Assembly: GCA_021779755.1 (NCBI GenBank)
Contig: JAJYAA010000002.1
Location: 1-40,977, forward strand
Direction of reading: 5' to 3'
DNA length: 40,977 nt
Source: a bacterium
GTDB taxonomy: Bacteria > Patescibacteriota > Saccharimonadia > Saccharimonadales > Saccharimonadaceae
Position 1 is the first letter of the stretch, and every line of letters begins with the position of its first letter. Positions 21,230 through 29,598 of the stretch are shown in pieces. The position numbers and the translations under genes were made by a program. Under the pieces are notes generated by a model. It did not search any database. It was not told where the DNA came from and saw nothing but the letters and a program-made list of their open reading frames with translations.

Positions 21230-22506
21230 GCGGCCTTTCGAACTATCTTGAGCGCGCCGTTTTTTAACAAGAGTTCACTTACTATTCCAATAACCAGCTG
21301 ACGTTTTTCTGACTCCGAACCTTTCTTTAGTACGTACCTAGCATATTCCACGACCGGATTATCGAGTTGTTGGCTTATATCATAATGTCCCATTAGTATG
21401 TTCGAGGCTTCTCGATGTCGAGAGATTATGTCCGACAATTCTTTTGATGTTTTGAGCTTTTTATAGTTAATGTCTATAAAGTCTTTCAGGATTGTGCACA
21501 TATCCGACTCTCGTATATAGGGTTGCCTACAAGTTCGCTTCGTCCGCCCCGTGCAGCAATAGTAAACGTGTCGCTTGAAACTACCATCTTTCTGTTTCTT
21601 ATATTTCTCTTGTCCGATAATGAGCGTCCCGCATTTACCGCACCTAAACTTACCCTTGAAGACAAAGTCTTTTGATCCCCATACTCCCTTCCAAACATGC
21701 CTAGTTTCCTGAACTTTGTCGAACAGTTCTTTCGTGATGAGTGGTTTGTGAGCACCCTTATACCAAGGTTGGTCTGGACCTTCCGGATATTGGAATTCTC
21801 CGTAGTAGAAGGGGTTGATGAGCATTGCAAGTACGCTACTTACCGGAACCTGTTTACCTGTTCGTGTGATAACGCCTTTTTTATCGAGCCACTCTTTGAG
21901 CCTGCGTCCACTCCAGCCATCGGCGGCTTTATAAAATATTTCAGTAATAATATCTGCTCGGTCAGGGTCGGGTATGATGTCGTTAACGCCACCGAAGCTT
22001 CTATTAATGTAGCCAAGTGGGGCGGTGCCTGGTCGCCAGCCCATCTCACATTTTGCTCGAATACCTCGTTTTACATTGATACTCTTGTTGTCGTTTTCGA
22101 GTTTAGCTTGTGAACACAGGATCATGAGTAGGAATTTCTCGTTTGGATTATTTGAGAAGGTTTGTGAGTACGTCTTAATGTGTAGGAGCTTGCCTTGATC
22201 CATCAGGTCGACAATCGCTCCTAGGTCGCCAGCGTTACGGCTCAGTCGGTCTGGTGCCCAAGTGAGTACGGCGTTATATTTGCCATCCCGTAAGTCTTGT
22301 AACATTCGCATATAGACGGGGCGTTGGCCTGAATCTTTCGCTGAGTGGCTCTCCTGGAGTTCGCACACGACGTTTAATCCTTGAGCTTGCGCCATTGCTC
22401 GCATTTCAGCGAGCTGTGAATCAATTGACATTGCCTGACGTTCGTCGGATTCGCTCGATTTTCGCGCGTATAGACAGTATTTCAGAGGTGATTTTGTATC
22501 CATCAA
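21226..22506 (-). CDS. Large serine recombinase (resolvase + recombinase + zinc ribbon)
   Basis: YCLYARKSSESDERQAMSIDSQ, APDRLSRN, GWRPGTAPLGYIN, FRCGKCGTLI...YYCC. Confidence 0.95.
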   Translation of the reverse strand: MMDTKSPLKYCLYARKSSESDERQAMSIDSQLAEMRAMAQAQGLNVVCELQESHSAKDSGQRPVYMRMLQDLRDGKYNAVLTWAPDRLSRNAGDLGAIVDLMDQGKLLHIKTYSQTFSNNPNEKFLLMILCSQAKLENDNKSINVKRGIRAKCEMGWRPGTAPLGYINRSFGGVNDIIPDPDRADIITEIFYKAADGWSGRRLKEWLDKKGVITRTGKQVPVSSVLAMLINPFYYGEFQYPEGPDQPWYKGAHKPLITKELFDKVQETRHVWKGVWGSKDFVFKGKFRCGKCGTLIIGQEKYKKQKDGSFKRHVYYCCTGRTKRTCRQPYIRESDMCTILKDFIDINYKKLKTSKELSDIISRHREASNILMGHYDISQQLDNPVVEYARYVLKKGSESEKRQLVIGIVSELLLKNGALKIVRKAA

Positions 22507-22541
22507 GCACTACCATACTCGAAAGATTTTGGAAGTCTAGC

Positions 22542-23276
22542 CTATTTTGCTGACCAATCTCCAACGTAATCGCTTAAACCACTAGGTGTATACATGACGT
22601 CGCTAATAGTTGTGTCGCTTGGCATTTGGAACATCACGCATCCTGTGGAGCTTGACCCAGCTGTTAGAGATATCTCATCCCAGATTTTCGTGCCTGAATC
22701 ATCGTAATAAAAGTACGTACACTCGTTCGCAGGCATGCCTACGGGAGTGTAATACTTTTTATCTGATCCAGTAATTATAATGTCATTGGTAATAGGGTAC
22801 GTGTAGGTAGCGCCAGTATTGTTTTTAATGGTGAACTCCACAGCTAGAAGCCGATTCCCAGTATCGGGAGTTTTGTAGGCGCTAGTTACCGGATCGATTA
22901 CTCGAGTTAGTGTGACGGATAGTCCGCTATTGCCTCCAATCTTAAGTGTATCTTCAAACTTTCCGAAGGCATACTTCGACGCATCCACCTGTGCGCTGCT
23001 ATCCTTGGATTTGCTTTGTGATGTTGATGAACTGGTGTTTACGGCGCTATTAACCGCGGACGTAACGATTAAGATATATATCAATGAACAGACTGCGCTC
23101 GATATGACGGATACGATAAGCAGATGTGTGCCGAGTTTTTTATCTAATAGCCTATCCTTAGTGAGGTAAATAATACCGAGGATGATGCCAACAAATGGCA
23201 AGAGCACTGCGATTGTCGTGAATTGCCTATATGAGTCATGTTGGTTGGCTATAACTTCTTTTTTCTGTGTTGACAT
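22542..23276 (-). CDS. Membrane protein with DUF4352-like extracellular domain
   Basis: Two TM segments then GNSGLSVTLTRVIDP...NRLLAVEFTIKNNTGATYTYP. Confidence 0.6.
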   Translation of the reverse strand: MSTQKKEVIANQHDSYRQFTTIAVLLPFVGIILGIIYLTKDRLLDKKLGTHLLIVSVISSAVCSLIYILIVTSAVNSAVNTSSSTSQSKSKDSSAQVDASKYAFGKFEDTLKIGGNSGLSVTLTRVIDPVTSAYKTPDTGNRLLAVEFTIKNNTGATYTYPITNDIIITGSDKKYYTPVGMPANECTYFYYDDSGTKIWDEISLTAGSSSTGCVMFQMPSDTTISDVMYTPSGLSDYVGDWSAK

Positions 23277-23329
23277 GGCACATCCTTCTTAAGGGCTGTC
23301 ATGACATAAAAAGGACAGCCACGTTGATT

Positions 23330-23430
23330 GTCTAGATCTTGAACAAGCCGTTAAGCCTATTCACGTAGCTGCCCATTTCTGCGGCTTAACTACGCTAGCG
23401 AATGCTTCGCGTCTTGTTCAAAATCTAGAC
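23330..23430 (-). ncRNA. Candidate structured RNA / 5' leader (three-way junction)
   Basis: 18-nt closing inverted repeat (23330-23347 with 23413-23430) enclosing GTTAAGCC/GGCTTAAC (23350-57/23383-90) and GCGAA-TGC-TTCGC (23398-23410); single non-Watson-Crick pair is U.G on minus strand. Confidence 0.4.
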
Positions 23431-23475
23431 TTTATAAGTATATCTGTAAGGGGTAGTAAAAGCTAGCAGACTCCG

Positions 23476-23784
23476 TCAATTGTAAAGATCTACGGGCTTT
23501 CGTGGCTTCAGGTAACTCCTTTCGTGAGCTTCGAGCCAGTAGGTTATCGCCTTCCATTCACCATCATTCACTTTTTGTATGAGTCTCGACTCGGCTATGT
23601 CACTGATTGCCGAACAACCCTCGTATTTTGCTCGGTCAACATTATACCTAAACGTATTATCATCCTTCATCCATCGGTAAAAGGTCGCCCTTGATATACC
23701 AGTCTTCTGGCAAGCTCGCTCAATGATTGGTACAATTTCAAGCTCCTCAAGAATTTTCTTTTTAGCTCGAACGTTTTTCGTCAT
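23476..23784 (-). CDS. Small HTH protein, phage terminase small-subunit/phBC6A51-like
   Basis: IIERACQKTGISRATFYRWMKDDNTFRYNVDRAKYEG..DIAESRLIQKVNDGEWKAITYWLEAH. Confidence 0.6.
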   Translation of the reverse strand: MTKNVRAKKKILEELEIVPIIERACQKTGISRATFYRWMKDDNTFRYNVDRAKYEGCSAISDIAESRLIQKVNDGEWKAITYWLEAHERSYLKPRKPVDLYN

Positions 23785-25102
23785 TGATCTTCTCCCGCTT
23801 TAGCCCGGTCAACTTCTCCCACCTCCTTAAAGCTACCTCGGCGTATATCGGCGACTTTTCCATGATGTTACATCGTCTTTTGAGTTTAGTGCTTGCAATC
23901 AGCGTCGAGCCGCTGCCGCAAAACGGTTCCACGACTAGGTCGCCTCGTTTGGTGAGTACTTTGATATAGGGGATAAGTATTTCTAGTGGTTTCGTGCCAA
24001 ATATAACACCCTGACCCGAACTCTTTTCGTCATCAGCATTGAACTCAATGAAATCAGTTGGTTGGTATCGCTTGCCGTGCTCGTAGCCTTCCCAAGTAGG
24101 CTTCCCAGCAATCGCATACAATGCAGTCTCGTACTCCTCTTGCAGTCCATCGGGTTCTTCATCGTGATTGTATGCAACCTCACCACTACCCCCAACCATG
24201 GCGATGTCGTGCTTTGAAAAGAATTTGTACTTTGCGGAAAATCCTTGGTGCCGATTTGGGAGGTGCCAACATATCATGTTCTTCACTTTCCAGTACTTTT
24301 CCATCTCTGCCCAGATAATGCGGAGGTTCTTCCAATTCTCGTAACAAATAATAGAGAAGTCCGGTTTGGCATGGGCGGCAACATTCGCCATCCATAGCTC
24401 GGTGAAATTACCTGGTAGAACGTCGGTTTCCAGGTATTTACGGTCTCGCTTCGCGCCAAAACCTTCTGTTGGCTTGCCATGACGTTTTGCGTGCAAATAG
24501 TCCAGTAGGTAAGGGGGGTCTGTGAGTGCTAAGTCGGCCAACTCGCTATTCATAAGTTTGGCGAAATCCTCAGGTACGGTTGAATCTCCGCACATTAAGC
24601 GGCTATCACCAAGCTTATAAACATCACCCTTTTGGACACTAATCTTTTTAATGTCGAGTTTTTCTAATTCCTTTTCTAGGTCGAATTGTTCAGGCGTGTC
24701 GATATCAACATTAAATATGTCATCGAGTTCTTCACTACTAAAACCAACCTCGTCGAGTAGAGTAGGGTCAAACTGAGCGAGTAGCTCATAATTCCATTCA
24801 CCTTGATTCAAATTCAATCGTATATTTAGTTCCTTTTCTTTCTCTTCATCGAGGCTGACGTATACAACTGGAACTTCGGTATAGCCGAGATCTTGTGCCA
24901 CTTTGAGGCGGAAGTGACCACCTATAACTATATTCATGCGCTCAGGTTGGGAGTTAGCGAGCAGGGGTTCGACAAGCCCATATTTCTGAATACTCTCGGT
25001 GAGCTGAGTGATTGCTTCGTCACTCCACTTTCTTGGGTTATATTTTGAGGACTTTAAGTCGCTGATTTTTACCTGCTGAACGGTTAGTGTAGTTAGTGTC
25101 AT
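23762..25102 (-). CDS. ParB-like nuclease domain + DNA (adenine/cytosine-N4) methyltransferase
   Basis: ISDLKSSKYNPRKWSDEAITQLTESIQKYGLVEPLL..GGHFRL; DLALTDPPYLLDYL; VVEPFCGSGST. Confidence 0.92.
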   Translation of the reverse strand: MTLTTLTVQQVKISDLKSSKYNPRKWSDEAITQLTESIQKYGLVEPLLANSQPERMNIVIGGHFRLKVAQDLGYTEVPVVYVSLDEEKEKELNIRLNLNQGEWNYELLAQFDPTLLDEVGFSSEELDDIFNVDIDTPEQFDLEKELEKLDIKKISVQKGDVYKLGDSRLMCGDSTVPEDFAKLMNSELADLALTDPPYLLDYLHAKRHGKPTEGFGAKRDRKYLETDVLPGNFTELWMANVAAHAKPDFSIICYENWKNLRIIWAEMEKYWKVKNMICWHLPNRHQGFSAKYKFFSKHDIAMVGGSGEVAYNHDEEPDGLQEEYETALYAIAGKPTWEGYEHGKRYQPTDFIEFNADDEKSSGQGVIFGTKPLEILIPYIKVLTKRGDLVVEPFCGSGSTLIASTKLKRRCNIMEKSPIYAEVALRRWEKLTGLKREKINDEKRSS

Positions 25103-25172
25103 AATGCTTTCCTTCGATTACGGGTTTGTAATCTTACGATAGGCTCTTATGGTAACTAAATACACAACATCA

Positions 25173-25760
25173 TTACGGGGCTATTGTGTCGATTCGTTCT
25201 TGGTAGCGTTTGATGATTGTCGATACGTATTCAGGCGTGATGGCGTGGCCTTGCTTTGCAAGATAAGCTGCAATTTCCTTATTGCTCATTCCCTTATCAT
25301 GCCTCATGGCAAAGATCTTGCTGTCACGCTCAAGCCTAGGGTAGGGCTGATTCTTCAACGGAGTGTCCTTTATGGTACGAAGCACGTTTTTAACTAGATC
25401 CCACACTGCGTCTATATCCTCCCGTTCGGTCTGGGGGTCAAGCTCGAGATCTACGCCAACTTTTTTGCCTTCACTATCGAATCTCAATTTAATGCGGGGT
25501 CCAATGAGATCGGGAATCAGAACGGCTTTATCTCCAGTTGAGGCATACTGCCTTAGCCCGCTGAGCCATCTCTCGTTTGGGAAGAAAGTCTTTGTAATGT
25601 CTGCAAGAATAGTATCAAGCTCTGAGTTGGTAGCGCCAGCCTTTTTCGCTTCTTTGAATGCAGTAATTCGATCTTGGAATGACCTACTAGCAACAATTCG
25701 TAAAGCCTTTTCGGCCTCACGTTTTCTTAATTGAGTAAGCTTATCAACTTTTTCTGTCAT
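25173..25760 (-). CDS. Hypothetical protein with C-terminal HTH
   Basis: KGMSNKEIAAYLAKQGHAITPEYVSTIIKRYQERI helix-turn-helix-like. Confidence 0.5.
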   Translation of the reverse strand: MTEKVDKLTQLRKREAEKALRIVASRSFQDRITAFKEAKKAGATNSELDTILADITKTFFPNERWLSGLRQYASTGDKAVLIPDLIGPRIKLRFDSEGKKVGVDLELDPQTEREDIDAVWDLVKNVLRTIKDTPLKNQPYPRLERDSKIFAMRHDKGMSNKEIAAYLAKQGHAITPEYVSTIIKRYQERIDTIAP

Positions 25761-25793
25761 TTCACTATTGTACGATCTTAAGCATCATTGTTT

Positions 25794-26807
25794 CTACCAT
25801 TGCTTAGAGATGAGCTGCAAGATAGCAGTAATCTCCTGCTCGTATAGTTTCTTATATCCTTCGATATCAATCATGGCTGCTTCATCGGAAAGCATGTGGT
25901 GGCCACTCAAGTTCCTTATCTTTGCAATGTTTGAAAAAGTTGTTGCGGTGTCGAAATTTGTTGACGTAGCAACTATCTCTTCCAGACTCGTTACGGGAAC
26001 GGACATTGACTCCTGCTTCACATCCGGAAAGTCACGCCTGAATTCACGACTCATTGGCAGGCCTCCCATATTATCGATCATGCCCCCCGAGTCCTTTTTT
26101 GGATAATAGTGTTTGGCGATCGTCTCGAATATCCTACCACCTCGAAATAGGTGCTGAATGACTGGATCGACCGAGGCAATATTGGCACCTGTTAGGTGTA
26201 AGTAATGATATCGTTCTTCGAACTCCATGACAAAGCTATACAGCGCGGTGATAAGTGCATAATTTTCTTGTTTCAAGAACTCTCTGACAAACTTTTCAAC
26301 AAATACGTCTGTATTAATAAGATCTGAGGATGTGTTAACGGCGAAGTTTACGAGGGCATTTTGGATAAAAGTTCGCGTAACCATGACAACAATATCTGCG
26401 GGATGGCCATATTGTTTGAGTTGAACTAGTTTTCCGGCTGGGTTCTCTATCCATACTTCGAATGGTTGACCGTTAGACTTGCGCTGATCTTCTTTGATAG
26501 CAGCGGCAAGATAGAAGTTGGCAGCTTCATAATTCCTCATTTGGAATGCTAACCATCCAAGAAAGAAGAAAGGGGTGCCTTTGTGTAGTTGCTCGTATTT
26601 ATCCGCGTTCTCTTGCTTCAGAAGTAGCAACATTAGTTCGTAGTCGTGGTATCGCTCGAACGGTTCAGTCGCGGCGTCACTGCTACCTGGCCCAAAGTCT
26701 TCAAAAAGCTTGTCGCCACTCACAGGATCAGATGCATCAAGCTGTCGAAACGCTTCAAGCATCTGATCCTTATTATCGTTCATTCTGGTGGATATGAAAT
26801 TGTACAT
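25794..26807 (-). CDS. Hypothetical helical protein of unknown function
   Basis: Long ORF with compatible operon placement; middle WLAFQMRNYEAANFYLAAAI resembles a TPR-like helix pair. Confidence 0.6.
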   Translation of the reverse strand: MYNFISTRMNDNKDQMLEAFRQLDASDPVSGDKLFEDFGPGSSDAATEPFERYHDYELMLLLLKQENADKYEQLHKGTPFFFLGWLAFQMRNYEAANFYLAAAIKEDQRKSNGQPFEVWIENPAGKLVQLKQYGHPADIVVMVTRTFIQNALVNFAVNTSSDLINTDVFVEKFVREFLKQENYALITALYSFVMEFEERYHYLHLTGANIASVDPVIQHLFRGGRIFETIAKHYYPKKDSGGMIDNMGGLPMSREFRRDFPDVKQESMSVPVTSLEEIVATSTNFDTATTFSNIAKIRNLSGHHMLSDEAAMIDIEGYKKLYEQEITAILQLISKQW

Positions 26808-26858
26808 AGCTAGGTTCCTTTAGTATGCGCTTTATGGCTGGTCGAAGTGTCGTTGTCC

Positions 26859-27149
26859 CTAGACCTCTGGTAGATTTAGTAAGTTGTCTGACCATTTGCC
26901 ATCAGATTTGGTTTGAAGGAAGCGAGTTCCGGCGGCACTGACGTTCACGTAGCAGTATACTTTAGTACCATCGCGGCCAATCACGTATGCAGAGTTGCCT
27001 CTATCGATGTAGCTGACCATTACTTGGCGTGTATCGATGCCCGTAGTGTTGTCTGATGGATCAAACCACTTGTAGTGGCTGACTGCTTCGTGACGGTTAT
27101 AATGGTTGCCGTGGTCTTTGCGGATTCCGGTGATTTGTACAGTTGACAT
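26859..27149 (-). CDS. DUF3892-like protein
   Basis: VQITGIRKDHGNHYNRHEAVSHYKW...GTRFLQTKSDGKWSDNLLNLPE. Confidence 0.75.
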   Translation of the reverse strand: MSTVQITGIRKDHGNHYNRHEAVSHYKWFDPSDNTTGIDTRQVMVSYIDRGNSAYVIGRDGTKVYCYVNVSAAGTRFLQTKSDGKWSDNLLNLPEV

Positions 27150-27244
27150 AAAAGTTCTCCTATTAAATTAAATGTGTCCAGAAGGAGACCCAGGTCGGCA
27201 TCCATGCTGGCATAGTTAGTATAAGGGTGATTGCCACCCCAAAT

Positions 27245-27277
27245 TCAATCGCACTCCAAGCTAAGGAGTGCGATTGA
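27245..27277. repeat. 13-bp perfect inverted repeat (hairpin)
   Basis: TCAATCGCACTCC-AAGCTAA-GGAGTGCGATTGA. Confidence 0.9.
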
Positions 27278-27293
27278 TGGTATCGGCGACTCA

Positions 27294-27617
27294 TTACAGC
27301 AGCCCCTTTAAAAGGCCACTGAGCCCTGTATAGTCAATTTTGTCCGACTTCGTGCGGTTGCTTTGCCAGTGTAGTGCGCGCAAGTTGGACGGTTGGTGAG
27401 TCTTAGCTGGGAATAGGGCTTGAGGCAGAATGTGGTCGATTTCCCAACCATATGCTGTCTGAAGACCGTAATCATCCCATTTAATGGTGCGGTTGTAATC
27501 ATCTACACGCCAAATACCAGCATCGTAGCCGATATATGGTCGCGCCTTGTTCCAGGCACCGAGCTTGCGTTGATATTCTTGTTGGCGCTGTGTGATCCAG
27601 TTTAGTGGTTCGTTCAT
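27294..27617 (-). CDS. HNH endonuclease
   Basis: YGWEIDHILPQALFPAKTHQPSNLRALHWQSNRTKSDK. Confidence 0.88.
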   Translation of the reverse strand: MNEPLNWITQRQQEYQRKLGAWNKARPYIGYDAGIWRVDDYNRTIKWDDYGLQTAYGWEIDHILPQALFPAKTHQPSNLRALHWQSNRTKSDKIDYTGLSGLLKGLL

Positions 27618-27694
27618 AATGCTGCCTTTACCCTTGATCCCATACTCTAACTCCTTGACTTACTAGTCCTACTATGTTATTGTTCTATAGTATA

Positions 27695-27734
27695 TTTGTT
27701 TAAGTTTGTTTAATTTTCATCCCACCTTTGTTTA
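27695..27734 (+). promoter_or_regulatory. Putative operator: three TTTGTTTA direct repeats upstream of XRE gene
   Basis: TTTGTTTA at 27695, 27705 and 27727. Confidence 0.4.
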
Positions 27735-27746
27735 TGGTATCATGGA

Positions 27747-28097
27747 ATGAATGAGGAGGTCAACATGGAAAACCAACGTTTAATCGGTTCACGAATTAAA
27801 CAGTTGCGCAAAAAGAAGGGTTTATCTCAGACGGGCTTGGCTACTTTTATAAACAAGAGTGCTATGCAAGTCTCATATATAGAGAATGGTGAGCGTAAAG
27901 CTGGCCCGGATACTCTGGAGCGCATTGCAAAGGCACTCGACGTAACTGTCGGTGATTTTCTTGCACCTACCGTGACCTCAAGGGTATCGACAATCACATA
28001 TGGTCGTATGTCACCACTTATATCCGTTGATCAAAAAGCTGATGTGGAGCAATCACTCAACGACTTCGATAACTATGTCCGGAGTAATTTGCTGTGA
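27747..28097 (+). CDS. XRE-family HTH repressor
   Basis: GSRIKQLRKKKGLSQTGLATFINKSAMQVSYIENGERKAGPDTLERIAKALDV. Confidence 0.93.
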   Translation: MNEEVNMENQRLIGSRIKQLRKKKGLSQTGLATFINKSAMQVSYIENGERKAGPDTLERIAKALDVTVGDFLAPTVTSRVSTITYGRMSPLISVDQKADVEQSLNDFDNYVRSNLL

Positions 28098-28603
28098 TTC
28101 GATATCCAGCTGCACGGGGAAGAGCGACAAGTGTTCTCAGCATGTTCCATGCTGGTGATGCTCCTGTAGATGTCAAACTAATAGCTCAAAAGCTTGGCTT
28201 TCAGGTTGTACCTTTTGAATTTCCAGACACCATGTCGGCGGTTGTGCGTATTTACGAAGACGGTAAAAAGGTAATAGGAGTCAACAAGAAACAGTCGGAG
28301 GTGCGTCAACGATTTTCAATTGCGCACGAACTTGGCCACTATCTTAGCGGACACGAGAGCTATAATCACGACCAAATCGTCATCGACCCCGAACGTAGGT
28401 ATCAAGACCCTAGCTTCCAGGTTGAACAGGAAGCGGATGAGTTTGCCGCAGAGTTACTGATGCCCAGCAGATTATTGAAGAAAGATTTTGACGGTAGTCC
28501 GTCGTCAATCACTAGCCTGGCTAAGAAGTACAATGTCAGCGAACAGGCTATGTGGATTCAGGTTATCAACCTTGAGCTTGTGGTTGAGGCCCCAGTTTTC
28601 TAG
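28094..28603 (+). CDS. ImmA/IrrE-family metalloprotease
   Basis: FSIAHELGHYLSGHE (HExxH), DEFAAELLMP; overlaps XRE gene by 4 nt. Confidence 0.92.
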   Translation: MIRYPAARGRATSVLSMFHAGDAPVDVKLIAQKLGFQVVPFEFPDTMSAVVRIYEDGKKVIGVNKKQSEVRQRFSIAHELGHYLSGHESYNHDQIVIDPERRYQDPSFQVEQEADEFAAELLMPSRLLKKDFDGSPSSITSLAKKYNVSEQAMWIQVINLELVVEAPVF

Positions 28604-29129
28604 CAATTTCTTCCTCGACAACCGATATTAGCTTCGGGTTATCTTTCCGCAGAATAAGAAAAGGCCCCCTAGGTATCCGACGGGCTTTTATTTTACCTTG
28701 GCGAGTTAGCTTACGAATCGTCTGGATATGGAGCCCAGATTTCCATGATAGGGTAGAGTCTGTTACGTATTTCTTGTGGTCGTAGTCACCACACAAAGAC
28801 CCTGGAATCTTTTTCTTGTTAACGGCATCCTGGCAATTCATGCATTTAAAGCCCCATTTGTCGTACCAACCCGCTGTACCATAGACCATCTGCCCACAAA
28901 GGGAACAATTTCTTCCTTCACCCTCCATCGAAAAACCCTTCGGCTCAGTTTCGAGTCGCTTTTTGAGTGCTCGTTGCGCCATATCCATCTCGATGAGCAG
29001 GTCCACAAAACTAACGAGATTTTGTGCCGATTCCTTCATCTCAAGATCGGATTCGTACTTGATGCCTTTCTCGTCACTAATCTTCTTAAATTCTGCTAAA
29101 CTTTTGTCTGAAATGTTATGATACTTCAT
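28566..29129 (-). CDS. Zinc-ribbon plus HTH (excisionase/MerR-like) protein
   Basis: CSLCGQMVYG..FKCMNCQD; WKSGLHIQTIRKLTRQGKIKARRIPRGPFLI. Confidence 0.6.
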   Translation of the reverse strand: MKYHNISDKSLAEFKKISDEKGIKYESDLEMKESAQNLVSFVDLLIEMDMAQRALKKRLETEPKGFSMEGEGRNCSLCGQMVYGTAGWYDKWGFKCMNCQDAVNKKKIPGSLCGDYDHKKYVTDSTLSWKSGLHIQTIRKLTRQGKIKARRIPRGPFLILRKDNPKLISVVEEEIARKLGPQPQAQG

Positions 29130-29241
29130 CTTCTTTCTCCTCTCGTTGCTTCCTTTTGTAGATATCGTATATAAGCTGGGCTAATGCCAGAGCATCGGCC
29201 TTTCGCCGTTCTTCAATGTCTGTTTCCGCTTCTTTTGCCAT
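29116..29241 (-). CDS. Small 41-aa charged ORF (below the supplied ORF-track cutoff)
   Basis: ATGGCAAAAGAAGCG... = MAKEAETDIEERRKADALALAQLIYDIYKRKQREEKEDEVS; strong SD AAAGGAGG upstream; overlaps start of downstream gene. Confidence 0.6.
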   Translation of the reverse strand: MAKEAETDIEERRKADALALAQLIYDIYKRKQREEKEDEVS

Positions 29242-29259
29242 AAAAGACCTCCTTTGTCC

Positions 29260-29316
29260 ATTATAAAACGAGACACTTCTCACTAAGGCGTGTAGTGTCT
29301 CATTTGTCTCGTTTTA
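29260..29316 (-). promoter_or_regulatory. Promoter/operator with nested inverted repeats
   Basis: Minus-strand TATAAT at 29265-29260; TAAAACGAGACA (29264-75)/TGTCTCGTTTTA (29305-16) and GAGACACT (29270-77)/AGTGTCTC (29294-301). Confidence 0.5.
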
Positions 29317-29374
29317 CCCCCGTTAGATGGTCCGTGACCTGTATGGGGAGCCAAATTAGATATCTATAAGTTCG

Positions 29375-29401
29375 AGACCAGTTATTGTGGCTGGTCTTTG
29401 T
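29375..29401 (+). terminator. Hairpin with T-rich tail, possible terminator
   Basis: GACCAG-TTATTGTGG-CTGGTC-TTTGTTT. Confidence 0.4.
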
Positions 29402-29598
29402 TTACCCTCTGACAGTAAGCACTATTCGTGTTTCGTTGGAACCTACTACGATGAGGGCGTTTTAGGGCATGACCAGGCACTCCGAATTACCTCTGTGTAT
29501 TAAATTCGAGACCGCTGTGCCCGCTCTATAAACAGCATCAATGGTTTGTGACCGACTAGTATCTTGAAAAATAATGTATTTTATGTTATGAATGTATT

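Larger units (their letters stand above)
19575..29320. mobile_element. Putative integrated element next to tRNA-Asn (serine recombinase-encoding; satellite/mobilizable-like)
   Basis: Serine recombinase, RT, XRE/ImmA regulators, HNH, terminase-like HTH, ParB-methyltransferase; exact ends not determined. Confidence 0.6.
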
